From assembly GCA_024234995.1 (NCBI GenBank), contig JACKNF010000005.1:124001-188000 (forward strand): a DNA stretch of 64,000 nt, written 5' to 3'. This DNA is from Gammaproteobacteria bacterium (GTDB lineage Bacteria > Pseudomonadota > Gammaproteobacteria > Competibacterales > Competibacteraceae). Under the pieces are notes generated by a model. It saw only the letters and a list, made by a program, of their open reading frames with translations, ran no database searches and was not told the DNA's origin. The position numbers were made by a program, and so were the translations under genes. How positions within the stretch are numbered: position 1 is the stretch's first letter; every line of letters starts with the position of its first letter. Of this stretch, positions 35,598 to 43,638 are shown piece after piece.

Positions 35598-37575
35598 CGG
35601 TGCTGGCCATCCGGTCGAACTGGGACAAGCACTGGGACGGGGCGGGGAAGGTGCGGTGCATGAAATCACAGGCCGGCCCAGCTTTGTCGCTAAAATCTAT
35701 CATCAACCGGCCCATCCCGACAAAGCGCTCAAATTAGAGAACATGGCCCGTCAGGCCCATCCTGCCCTGTTGGATATCGCTGCTTGGCCAGTGGACGTGC
35801 TGCGTGCTAAGCCCGAAGGTCCGGTCCAAGGCTTCATCATGCCCCGGGTCAATGGATACCAGGAAATCCACAACCTCTATGGGCCATCTCACCGTAAACG
35901 CGCCTTTCCTCACGCCGACTGGTCGTTTCTGATCCACGCTGCCCGCAACCTAGCTAGCGCCTTTGAGGCGGTTCACGCCCGAGGTCATGTCATTGGGGAT
36001 GTTAATCCAGGCAATGCGGTGGTTTCGGCCCAGGCATTGGTCAAGCTGATTGATTGTGATTCCTTCCAAATCACCGCCGGTGACCGGCTGTTTCCCTGCA
36101 ATGTCGGTGTCCCGCAATTCACTGCACCGGAGCTGCAAGGCCAGCGTTTTCATGGCCTGCGCCGCAGTCCTGACCATGATGCCTTTGGTCTGGCACTGCT
36201 CTGCTTCCATCTACTATTTATGGGCCGCCACCCCTTTGCCGGCCGTTATCAGGGCCGGGAGGACATGCCCATCGAGCGTGCTATCAAGGAATACCGCTTT
36301 GCCTTTGGTCCTCACGCCGCTGCCTGGCTGATGGAGCCGCCGCCGCACACCCTGCCGCTTATTGCCCTACCCCGTCCTGTTGCCGATCTATTTGAGCGGG
36401 CCTTCGTGCCTCTCGCAGTTGGACAAAGCCGCCCAAAACCGCGGGAATGGCTATTGGCCCTGGAACAGATGAACCGGGAACTGCGGTCCTGTGGACGGAA
36501 CACGCTGCACAAATACTTCCGGACATTGCCTGCCTGTCCGTGGTGTGAGCTGGAACAGGCTAGTGGCGCTGTATTCTTCGCAACTCCACGGCTATCACCG
36601 GTCAGCTTACCACCCATACGCCATCGTGATTTCGATCTTGACCGGGTCTGGAGCTGTATTCTAGCCGTTACACCGCCTGCCGTTGAAGCCATACCCCATC
36701 CCGATCCACCGATGCCAATTACACCAACCCCGTTACCGGAAGCTTTGCAACGCCTCCAGCGGGCCAATCAGGTCAAGACAGCCGCCATCGCCAGTGTAAC
36801 TTTGGCAGCAGTTCTGATTCGTCCTCGCTTGAGCTGGCTGTGGTTACCGCTGGCAGCGGCCCTATGGTCGCTGCTGAGGGACAATGCGATCCGCCGCGAA
36901 TACCAGCGCCGCCGGCTGGCCTTATTGGCCGCCCGCCGGGAATTAGCCGATCTCCATATTGCCTGGCAACAACGCGCTAGCGAACAACCGTTTACCACGG
37001 CCCTGCAAGCTCTGTATGCCCTGCGCAACCGCTACTGCCAGTTACCCGAAGATTTGCAGCGGGATTTGCGACGGCTGGAAACCGATCAGCGCCAGATTCA
37101 ACTCCAGGTTTTCCTGGAAAATCATTTCATTGACGCTGCACAGATTCCTGGTATCCGTGCCACCGACCGGATTGCGCTGGAATCTTACGGAATCGAAACT
37201 GCCGCTGATGTCACCGCCGAAGCCATCTGCAATGTCCCAGGTTTCGGTCAACGGCTCGGTCACCAGCGTATGAGCGCCCTGTTAGCCTGGCGTCAAACAC
37301 TGGAAGCGCAATTCCGTTATGATCCCCGGCAAAACGTCAATCCTGCGGCGATCGCCAGCCTGCGCCAGCAATACAACCAGCAGCGCTTATCCATTGAGCA
37401 GGAATTACTAGCGAGTCCTGACGGGCTGGCTAAAATCAAAACAGATATTCTTAAGCAGCGCGCCCAGCTTAACATCGCTATGATCCGTCAAGCCATGCAA
37501 GAAGCCCAAGCCCAGGCGGATCTGCGAATCTTTTACCCTGGCCTAGGCAGTTTCTGGTCGCGTTATCGTACCTAG
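35575..37575 (+). CDS. Protein kinase with zinc-binding Cys pair, membrane-like segment and helix-hairpin-helix
   Basis: A 666-residue protein from the ATG at 35575 (MPVTKLYSGAGHPVELGQAL); an upstream reading is only the overlap with the phosphatase. Kinase elements: glycine-rich loop LGRGGEGAVHEI (about 20-32), VAKIYH lysine, catalytic loop GDVNPGN near 142 in place of HRD-x4-N, and metal-binding IDCDSF near 160 in place of DFG. A CPWC pair lies near 320, a hydrophobic segment (about 402-435) precedes basic coiled helices, and a helix-hairpin-helix DNA-binding-like motif (IPGIRATDRIALESYG .. VPGFGQRLG) lies near 518-572. Kinases of TerY-P triads with HhH tails are known. It should phosphorylate the vWA protein or an unlinked target (inference). 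Confidence 0.85.
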   Translation: MPVTKLYSGAGHPVELGQALGRGGEGAVHEITGRPSFVAKIYHQPAHPDKALKLENMARQAHPALLDIAAWPVDVLRAKPEGPVQGFIMPRVNGYQEIHNLYGPSHRKRAFPHADWSFLIHAARNLASAFEAVHARGHVIGDVNPGNAVVSAQALVKLIDCDSFQITAGDRLFPCNVGVPQFTAPELQGQRFHGLRRSPDHDAFGLALLCFHLLFMGRHPFAGRYQGREDMPIERAIKEYRFAFGPHAAAWLMEPPPHTLPLIALPRPVADLFERAFVPLAVGQSRPKPREWLLALEQMNRELRSCGRNTLHKYFRTLPACPWCELEQASGAVFFATPRLSPVSLPPIRHRDFDLDRVWSCILAVTPPAVEAIPHPDPPMPITPTPLPEALQRLQRANQVKTAAIASVTLAAVLIRPRLSWLWLPLAAALWSLLRDNAIRREYQRRRLALLAARRELADLHIAWQQRASEQPFTTALQALYALRNRYCQLPEDLQRDLRRLETDQRQIQLQVFLENHFIDAAQIPGIRATDRIALESYGIETAADVTAEAICNVPGFGQRLGHQRMSALLAWRQTLEAQFRYDPRQNVNPAAIASLRQQYNQQRLSIEQELLASPDGLAKIKTDILKQRAQLNIAMIRQAMQEAQAQADLRIFYPGLGSFWSRYRT

Positions 37576-37605
37576 CGACAAAACACATTATAGGAAATCT
37601 GCCTT

Positions 37606-38235
37606 ATGGGTAGGCGCAATACGCACACGCGTGAAGAACTGCGGGAAATTGCGTTGCAAGCAGCTGAGGATTTAGTCAAGGTGCATGGCCTAACCGGTTT
37701 GAGTGCACGCAAGGTGGTTAACCGCATCGGCTACACGGTCGGCAGTCTGTACATGGTCTTTAACAGCATTGACGATCTTATCGTGCAGATGAATGAACGA
37801 ACGCTGGATCAGCTATATGAAATGCTAGCCGCATCCGTCGCCGGTCAACTGTCAGCCGCCACAGCGATCCGGGCGCTAGCTCAGACTTACATTACCTTTG
37901 CTTTAACTCAAACGCATCGCTGGCTGGCAGTTTATCAACACCGGTTGCCGAAAGGGCAAACTGTGCCAGACTCCTTCACGGAAAAAGTGACACGGATGTT
38001 CGAGCTAGTGCAAGAACAATTAACCTTACTCTGCCCTCGACGGCAACCAGAGGAAGTCGCCTTGGCCGCTCGTGCGCTATGGAGTGGAGTTCATGGTATT
38101 TGTATACTGGGTTTCGACCAGAAACTGGAGATAGCCGGAGGCCGGTCAATTCAAGAAGTCACTGGTTCATTACTGGACAATTATCTGGCCGGCTTTACTT
38201 CCTTGCTGGTTATAGCCATTCGTTCTAATCAATAG
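37606..38235 (+). CDS. TetR-family transcriptional regulator
   Basis: A 209-residue protein: N-terminal TetR helix-turn-helix (TREELREIALQAAEDLVKVHG .. LSARKVVNRIGYTVGSLYMVF, about residues 8-55) and an all-helical ligand-binding C-terminal half with a WSGVHGICILG segment typical of TetR_C/WHG-type. It follows the kinase by 30 bases on the same strand and could be co-transcribed with the TerY-P triad. The regulated gene and ligand are unknown. Confidence 0.85.
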   Translation: MGRRNTHTREELREIALQAAEDLVKVHGLTGLSARKVVNRIGYTVGSLYMVFNSIDDLIVQMNERTLDQLYEMLAASVAGQLSAATAIRALAQTYITFALTQTHRWLAVYQHRLPKGQTVPDSFTEKVTRMFELVQEQLTLLCPRRQPEEVALAARALWSGVHGICILGFDQKLEIAGGRSIQEVTGSLLDNYLAGFTSLLVIAIRSNQ

Positions 38236-38302
38236 AAACTTTTTCTTTCCTTGATAGTTGACAAGCACACCCACGAACCGCAGAATACATAGCTCTGTTT
38301 TC

Positions 38303-38387
<85 letters not shown>

Positions 38388-38423
38388 TCGCTGCAAGTGA
38401 AAATCAGCGAATTTTGGAGCATT

Positions 38424-38495
38424 GCTGCCGGTCTCAACCTAGAACCTCAGCCTTCCAAGCTGATGGTGTGGGTTCGATTCCCATCACCCGCTCCA
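38424..38495 (+). tRNA. tRNA-Gly (TCC) with damaged 5' half
   Basis: The anticodon arm TCAGC-CTTCCAA-GCTGA, the T-arm GTGGG-TTCGATT-CCCAT and the acceptor 3' strand CACCCGC followed by TCCA are all as in tRNA-Gly(TCC). The 5' side should read GCGGGTG and then a D-arm; instead it reads GCTGCCG and lacks the D-stem. It sits in its normal place in the cluster. A pseudo-tRNA or an error in the sequence are the two explanations. Confidence 0.6.
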
Positions 38496-38529
38496 TAGCC
38501 GTTACTATATTAATAAGTAAAAGATTTTT

Positions 38530-38605
<76 letters not shown>

Positions 38606-38689
38606 GAATTGATGCGATACAAATAATCGCCCATCTGAGGCGAAATTGGTTTGAATCTCTGGCCCTAAGCGTTGTAGGGGAGTGCCTGG

Positions 38690-39881
38690 ATGTCCAAAGA
38701 AAAGTTTGAGCGCAGCAAGCCGCATGTCAATGTAGGGACGATTGGCCATGTTGACCATGGCAAGACCACACTGACGGCGGCGATCACGCGGGTGATGGCC
38801 GCCCAGTTTGGTGGGGAATTCAAAGCCTACGACCAGATTGACTCGGCGCCGGAAGAGAAAGCGCGCGGCATCACCATTGCCACGGCGCATGTTGAATACC
38901 AGTCTCCGAAGCGGCACTACGCCCATGTTGACTGCCCTGGACATGCTGACTACATCAAGAACATGATCACTGGTGCGGCGCAGATGGACGGTGCGGTACT
39001 AGTGGTTTCGGCGGCGGACGGCCCGATGCCGCAGACCCGCGAGCACATTCTGCTGGCGCGGCAGGTGGGCGTCCCCTACATCGTGGTCTATCTCAACAAA
39101 GCCGACATGGTGGATGACCCCGAACTGCTCGAACTGGTGGAAATGGAAGTCCGCGAACTGCTGTCCAGTTACGACTTTCCGGGCGACGACCTGCCGATCA
39201 TCACCGGGTCTGCGCTCAAGGCGCTGGAAGGCGATCGAGCGAACTAGGCGAACCCTCGATCCACAAGCTGGTGGCTGCGATGGACGACTACATCCCGCAA
39301 CCGCAGCGCGAATTGACAAACCGTTCCTGATGCCGATTGAAGACGTCTTCTCGATTTCCGGGCGCGGCACGGTCGTCACCGGACGGGTCGAGCGCGGGCG
39401 GGATCAAGGTGGGCGAAGAAGTCGCGATTGTCGGGATTCGGCCCACGGTCAAGACCACCTGCACCGGGGTGTCGAGATGTTCCGCAAGCTGCTGGATCAG
39501 GGCGAAGCGGGCGACAACGTCGGTGTTTTGCTGCGCGGCACCAAGCGGGACGACGTCGAGCGGGGCCAAGTGCTGGCCAAGCCCGGGACGATCACCCCGC
39601 ACACCAATTTTGAAGCTGAAGTGTACGTATTAAGCAAGGAAGAAGGGGGGCGGCACACCCCGTTTTTCAAAGGCTACCGGCCGCAATTCTACTTTCGCAC
39701 CACTGACGTGACTGGCTCGGTTGATCTACCGGAAGGAGTCGAGATGGTCATGCCGGGGGACAATGTACGGATCGTGGTCAGCCTGATCGCACCGATCGCC
39801 ATGGATGAAGGGTTGCGCTTTGCCATCCGCGAAGGCGGGCGTACTGTTGGCGCCGGTGTCGTCGCTAAGATTATCGAGTGA
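38690..39881 (+). pseudogene. tuf: Elongation factor Tu (tufB position), disrupted by four indels
   Basis: EF-Tu delivers aminoacyl-tRNA to the ribosome as a GTPase. The N-terminal part is fully typical: GHVDHGKTTL, DCPGHADY and NKADM. At 39235 the frame breaks. Comparing with the expected protein, one G is missing at about 39235 (GAT-CGAGC), one G at about 39315 (TTGAC for TTGGAC), one extra G near 39400 (GCGGGCGGGATC) and two extra bases near 39466 (ACCGGGGTGTC). The frame is correct again to the end (VGAGVVAKIIE). The whole span is 1192 bases, one more than the 396-codon gene plus stop. A second tuf gene elsewhere would be needed; mis-assembly between tuf copies is likely. Confidence 0.85.
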
Positions 39882-39901
39882 TTTTCGATCCAGTGTTACA
39901 T

Positions 39902-39936
39902 ACAGTGGATTGCCGGTCAAACCGAGAATCCACTGT
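39902..39936 (+). other. Hairpin between tuf and tRNA-Trp
   Basis: ACAGTGGATT (39902-39911) and AATCCACTGT (39927-39936) form a perfect 10-bp stem; CGGT/ACCG may pair inside the loop. No T-run follows, so it looks like an RNA-processing site separating tuf mRNA from tRNA-Trp rather than a simple terminator. Confidence 0.5.
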
Positions 39937-39948
39937 GTAAATAAATAC

Positions 39949-40024
39949 AGGCCAGTAGCTCAATTGGTAGAGCAGCGGTCTCCAAAACCGCAGGTTGGGG
40001 GTTCGAGACCCTCCTGGCCTGCCA
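39949..40024 (+). tRNA. tRNA-Trp (CCA)
   Basis: 76 bases: acceptor AGGCCAG/CTGGCCT, D-arm AGCTCAATTGGTAGAGC, anticodon loop CTCCAAA (CCA), T-arm GGGGGTTCGAGACCCTC, encoded CCA at 40022-40024. It precedes secE as usual in Gammaproteobacteria. Confidence 0.95.
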
Positions 40025-40109
40025 TATCTCTCATGGCAGGCTTCAGACTCCGTTTACCATCTTCCCTGATGGACGGGCATTTCCTGGAGAACATAAAGCC
40101 AAAACCCGC

Positions 40110-40487
40110 ATGAATTCGACTAAATCCGAAACGCAAATCTTGAGTCGCTCCGATACTCTTAAACTGGTAGCTGCAGGTGCCCTGATACTAATCGCACTCG
40201 TGGCTTTTTACGCGTTTGCAAACCAGTTGATTCTGGTAGTGCGGGTTATAGGGCTGCTGTTCGCAGCCGGCGCGGCGGTTGCTATTGCTCTGAAAACTGA
40301 GCCTGGTGCCGACACCCTGGAATTTATCCGCGGTGCTCGTTCCGAACTACGTAAAGTTGTTTGGCCAACCCGTGCCGAAACGACACAAACTACGCTCATC
40401 GTTCTCGCTATGGTAGTGCTAATGGGCATCCTACTGTGGTTGTTCGATATGTTATTGCTGTGGCTGGTTCGCTTGGTTACCGGATGA
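40110..40487 (+). CDS. secE: Preprotein translocase subunit SecE
   Basis: A 125-residue inner-membrane protein. Three hydrophobic segments are visible: two close together near residues 16-53 and one at the C-terminus (IVLAMVVLMGILLWLFDMLLLW). The conserved cytoplasmic segment FIRGARSELRKVVWPTRAETTQTT lies between, the SecE signature. With SecY and SecG it forms the protein-conducting channel. The gene is followed by nusG after 12 bases, and the pair is co-transcribed in nearly all bacteria. Confidence 0.97.
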   Translation: MNSTKSETQILSRSDTLKLVAAGALILIALVAFYAFANQLILVVRVIGLLFAAGAAVAIALKTEPGADTLEFIRGARSELRKVVWPTRAETTQTTLIVLAMVVLMGILLWLFDMLLLWLVRLVTG

Positions 40488-40499
40488 TGGAGTAGCGTT

Positions 40500-41039
40500 A
40501 TGACCATGCGTTGGTATGTCGTACAGGCCTATTCCGGCTTCGAGCAACAGGTCAAACGTTCATTGCTGGAACGAATCAATCGCGAGGATGCCAAGGATCA
40601 GTTTGGGCAAATTCTGGTGCCCACTGAAGAAGTTGTGGAGATGCGCGATGGCCAAAAACGGAAGAGCGACCGCAAATTCTTTCCCGGCTACGTACTGGTG
40701 CAAATGGAAATGGATAATGACACTTGGCACTTGGTCCGTAATACGCCCAAAGTGCTCGGTTTCATTGGTGGCACTAGTGATCGGCCTGCACCGATTTCCG
40801 AGAAAGAAGCTCAAGCGATCCTGCAACGGATTCAAGAAGGCGTTGACAAACCCAAACCCAAGGTACTCTACGAACCAGGGGAAATGGTTCGGGTCACCGA
40901 TGGTCCATTCAATGACTTCGAAGGTGTAGTCGAAGAAGTTAATTATGAAAAAAATCGGTTGCGCGTCGGAGTAATGATCTTCGGACGCACCACCCCGGTG
41001 GAGCTCGAATTCAGTCAAGTCGAAAAAGTATCCCGCTGA
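40500..41039 (+). CDS. nusG: Transcription termination/antitermination factor NusG
   Basis: A 179-residue protein. The NGN domain starts RWYVVQAYSGFEQQVKRSL, contains TEEVVEMRDGQKRKSDRKFFPGYVLVQM and LGFIGGTSDRPAPISE, and is followed by the KOW domain (EPGEMVRVTDGPFNDFEGVVEEV .. VSIFGRTTPVELEFSQVEKV-type). It stimulates polymerase processivity, binds Rho and couples transcription to S10. ATG at 40506 is an alternative start. The KOW domain and overall length match E. coli NusG (181). Confidence 0.97.
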   Translation: MTMRWYVVQAYSGFEQQVKRSLLERINREDAKDQFGQILVPTEEVVEMRDGQKRKSDRKFFPGYVLVQMEMDNDTWHLVRNTPKVLGFIGGTSDRPAPISEKEAQAILQRIQEGVDKPKPKVLYEPGEMVRVTDGPFNDFEGVVEEVNYEKNRLRVGVMIFGRTTPVELEFSQVEKVSR

Positions 41040-41129
41040 CCGGCGCCAGCCGGCCGCTGTTTCCACTGCCCGCTAGTTGGGCGATTCATTCGGGGAGCCG
41101 CAAGGCGTTCGCACCCGGCAGGAACCGTT

Positions 41130-41561
41130 ATGGCAAAGAAAGTCAATGCATACGTTAAGCTGCAAGTCGCGGCAGCCAAGGCCAACCCTAGTCCGCCAGT
41201 CGGCCCTGCATTGGGTCAGCACGGGGTGAACATCATGGAATTCTGCAAGGCATTCAACGCTCAGACCCAGCACCTTGAGCCAGGATTGCCAATTCCAGTC
41301 GTGATCACAGTTTATAGTGACCGCAGCTTTACCTTTATCATGAAGACTCCACCGGCGTCGGTGTTGCTGAAAAAGGCGCTGGGCATTAGTAAAGGTAGCC
41401 CCAAACCCAACACGAACAAAGTTGGCACAGCCACCCGCACGCAATTGGAAGAGGTGGCCAAGGCCAAGATGCCCGATCTGACCGCCGCCGATCTGGATGC
41501 CGCCGTGCGCACGATCGCAGGCAGTGCTCGATCCATGGGCCTAAATGTCGAGGGAATTTGA
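41130..41561 (+). CDS. rplK: 50S ribosomal protein L11
   Basis: A 143-residue protein. It begins KKVNAYVKLQVAAAKANPSPPVGPALGQHGVNIMEFC, the L11 N-terminal domain, with KTPPASVLLKKALGI and a C-terminal RNA-binding domain (AAVRTIAGSARSMGLNVEG). L11 forms the GTPase-associated centre with 23S rRNA and the L10/L12 stalk and is the target of thiostrepton. It is four bases from rplA, and L1 normally represses this pair by binding the mRNA. Confidence 0.98.
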   Translation: MAKKVNAYVKLQVAAAKANPSPPVGPALGQHGVNIMEFCKAFNAQTQHLEPGLPIPVVITVYSDRSFTFIMKTPPASVLLKKALGISKGSPKPNTNKVGTATRTQLEEVAKAKMPDLTAADLDAAVRTIAGSARSMGLNVEGI

Positions 41562-41564
41562 ATC

Positions 41565-42260
41565 ATGGCCAAACTTTCCAAGCGTCTGAAAGCGATTCAC
41601 GCCAAACTTGGACCTAGCAAGATCTATCCAGCGCCAGAAGCACTGGATTTGCTTAAGGAATTATCGAGCGCTAAATTCCGGGAATCAGTAGATGTCGCCG
41701 TCAATCTGGGCGTCGATCCTCGCAAGTCGGATCAAGTAGTACGTGGTGCAACGGTGCTGCCTCATGGTACAGGTAAGACGGTGCGCGTTGCAGTATTCGC
41801 ACAAGGCGCCAATGCTGAGGCCGCCCAAGCAGCAGGTGCTGATATAGTGGGCTTTGAAGATCTGGCCGAATCGGTCAAGGCTGGCAATATGGATTTTGAT
41901 GTAGTAATCGCCTCGCCAGACGCAATGCGAATCGTGGGTCAACTGGGGAAAATTCTTGGCCCGCGCGGTTTGATGCCCAACCCCAAGGTTGGCACGGTCA
42001 CCTCCGATGTAGCCGGTGCGATTCGTAATGCCAAGGCCGGTCAGGTACGTTACCGTACTGATAAGGCTGGTATTATCCACTGCACCTTGGGCAAGGTCGA
42101 TTTCGCCACGAGCCAACTGCAGGAAAACCTGCAAGCACTATTACACGATTTACAAAAAGCCAAACCCTCAACCTCTAAAGGCGTTTATATGCGCCGGGTG
42201 ACCGTCTCCACCACCATGGGGCCAGGGTTGGCTGTGGATCAGGCGACATTATCATTCTGA
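41565..42260 (+). CDS. rplA: 50S ribosomal protein L1
   Basis: A 231-residue protein: KLSKRLKAIHAKLGPSKIYP at the start, SVDVAVNLGVDPRKSDQVVRG, GKTVRVAVFAQGANAEAAQAAGAD, LGKILGPRGLMPNPKVGTVT and RRVTVSTTMGPGLAVD. L1 forms the L1 stalk that moves tRNA out of the E site. In E. coli it represses translation of rplK-rplA by binding near the rplK start. The interval between nusG and rplK is about 90 bases, where such a site could lie, but no hairpin there was proved. Confidence 0.98.
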   Translation: MAKLSKRLKAIHAKLGPSKIYPAPEALDLLKELSSAKFRESVDVAVNLGVDPRKSDQVVRGATVLPHGTGKTVRVAVFAQGANAEAAQAAGADIVGFEDLAESVKAGNMDFDVVIASPDAMRIVGQLGKILGPRGLMPNPKVGTVTSDVAGAIRNAKAGQVRYRTDKAGIIHCTLGKVDFATSQLQENLQALLHDLQKAKPSTSKGVYMRRVTVSTTMGPGLAVDQATLSF

Positions 42261-42264
42261 AGCC

Positions 42265-42440
42265 GAATCCACACACAGGCTTTGGGCCGGCCCGCTTTAT
42301 TGGCCAGCGTCAAAGACCGCAGGCGCTTTTAAGCTTAATTGCCTCCGGTTTCGGCTGGAAGCCCCTGCGCAGACGGTAAAGCCCTTCCGGATTTCCTGGT
42401 CAGGCTGCCGTTCCCCTTTTCTCCACAACTGTGGAGAAAA
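42265..42440 (+). promoter_or_regulatory. Probable L10 leader and hairpin before rplJ
   Basis: About 198 untranslated bases separate rplA and rplJ, the usual place of the ribosomal protein L10(L12)4 autoregulatory leader. The stretch is rich in GC stems (CCGGCC, GGCCAGC, CCGGTTTCGGCTGG). It ends with TTTTCTCCAC-AACT-GTGGAGAAAA (42417-42440), a perfect 10-bp stem closely preceding the ribosome-binding site of rplJ. Stem logic fits known leaders, but the exact kink-turn fold was not verified. Confidence 0.55.
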
Positions 42441-42458
42441 AACTTATGAGGAAAACTG

Positions 42459-42992
42459 ATGAGTCTCAATCTGGCAGAAAAACAGGCGGTGGTGGCCGAA
42501 GTCGCCAAGGTCGCTGCCAGTGCGCACTCCGTGATCGCCGCCGAGTACCGGGGGTTGAGCGTCGCTCAGCTCACTAGCCTGCGTGTCAAGGCGCGGGAAA
42601 CCGGCGTCTATCTGCGTGTCGTCAAGAACACTCTGGCACGGCGTGCCGTGCAGGGTACCGAATTTGAATGTCTGCAACCCAGTCTGGTGGGACCGCTGAT
42701 TCTGGCGTTTTCCCAAGAAGATCCAGGTGCAGCGGCACGTATCTTCAAGGAATTTCTAAAGGAAAAAACCAACGACAAGCTGATCGTTAAAGCCTTGGCG
42801 GTAGGTGGGCAGGTCTATTCAGCCTATGAGTTGGATCGTCTGGCCAGCCTGCCAACCCGTGACGAAGCAATCAGCTTGCTCATGGCAACCCTGCGGGCGC
42901 CGCTCGATAAATTCGCGCGGACTCTCAATGAAATTCCTGGCAAATTGGTGCGCACTATCGACGCAATCCGGCAGCAAAAAGAAGCCGCCTGA
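42459..42992 (+). CDS. rplJ: 50S ribosomal protein L10
   Basis: A 177-residue protein: LAEKQAVVAEVAKVAASAHSVIAAEYRGLSVAQLTSLRVKAR, VYLRVVKNTLARRAV, then GPLILAFSQEDPGAAARIFKEF and FARTLNEIPGKLVRTIDAIRQQK at the C-terminus, where the helix that carries L7/L12 dimers lies. L10 anchors the stalk on 23S rRNA and represses its own operon in complex with L7/L12. Followed by rplL after 54 bases. Confidence 0.97.
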   Translation: MSLNLAEKQAVVAEVAKVAASAHSVIAAEYRGLSVAQLTSLRVKARETGVYLRVVKNTLARRAVQGTEFECLQPSLVGPLILAFSQEDPGAAARIFKEFLKEKTNDKLIVKALAVGGQVYSAYELDRLASLPTRDEAISLLMATLRAPLDKFARTLNEIPGKLVRTIDAIRQQKEAA

Positions 42993-43046
42993 GCGCAAAA
43001 TCGCCTAATTTCGCATTTTCCAGGTTCCTACCAGGAGTAAATTTTA

Positions 43047-43421
43047 ATGGCTTTTTCGAAAGAAGAGATGCTGGACGCCATCGCTGGCATGACCGTGATG
43101 GAGATCGTAGAGCTGATTTCTGCGATGGAGGAAAAGTTCGGCGTCAGTGCTGCTGCTGCTGTGGCCGCTGCGCCCGTAGCTGCCGCGGCTGCTGCGCCCG
43201 TTGAGGAAAAGACTGAGTTTGACGTGGTGATGACCAGCTTTGGCGAGAAGAAAGTCGAAGTCATCAAGGTCGTACGCGCCCTAACCGGTCTGGGACTGAA
43301 GGAAGCCAAAGATGCCGTAGAGGGCGTCCCCTCAACTATTAAGGAAGGCATTCCAAAGGCCGAGGCTGAGGACGTCAAGAAGAAGCTGGAAGAGGCTGGC
43401 GCCAAGGTTGAGATTAAGTAG
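43047..43421 (+). CDS. rplL: 50S ribosomal protein L7/L12
   Basis: A 124-residue protein with a short dimerising N-terminal domain (KEEMLDAIAGMTVMEIVELISAMEEKFG). An Ala-rich flexible hinge (AAAVAAAPVAAAAAAP) follows, then a C-terminal factor-binding domain (EFDVVMTSFGEKKVEVIKVVRALTGLGLKEAKDAVEGVP and KKLEEAGAKVEIK). It recruits elongation factors to the ribosome as 2-3 dimers. AGGAG stands before the ATG. A terminator-like attenuator follows, so ribosomal protein output can exceed that of rpoB. Confidence 0.98.
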   Translation: MAFSKEEMLDAIAGMTVMEIVELISAMEEKFGVSAAAAVAAAPVAAAAAAPVEEKTEFDVVMTSFGEKKVEVIKVVRALTGLGLKEAKDAVEGVPSTIKEGIPKAEAEDVKKKLEEAGAKVEIK

Positions 43422-43491
43422 TAAATCCGGCGATGACCCTTTCAATGGGCATTTCCAGCCTCGACTGGTCCAGGATCGACCTCAGCAATAA

Positions 43492-43528
43492 CGGCTAGCG
43501 GCCTTGTGTCGCTGGCCGGTTTTCTTTT
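43492..43528 (+). terminator. Attenuator between rplL and rpoB
   Basis: CGGCTAGCG (43492-43500) and CGCTGGCCG (43510-43518) form a 9-bp stem with one G-U pair, followed directly by GTTTTCTTTT. This is an intrinsic terminator at the place of the well-known rplL-rpoB attenuator, which lowers rpoB relative to the ribosomal protein genes. Confidence 0.8.
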
Positions 43529-43638
43529 GATCCGGTCAGGGAAGACCGGTATTCCGGATGGCCAAAGGCCGAACCGGACTAAATCATGGAATCGGGCGGC
43601 TTTCGCCCTAGGCCGGCACTCCCGTCAGAGGAATCTCG

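Noticed and set aside
42417..42440. Hairpin before rplJ as a true terminator
   Set aside because: It sits only 18 bases before the rplJ start and its T side precedes the stem; it fits translational or leader structure better.
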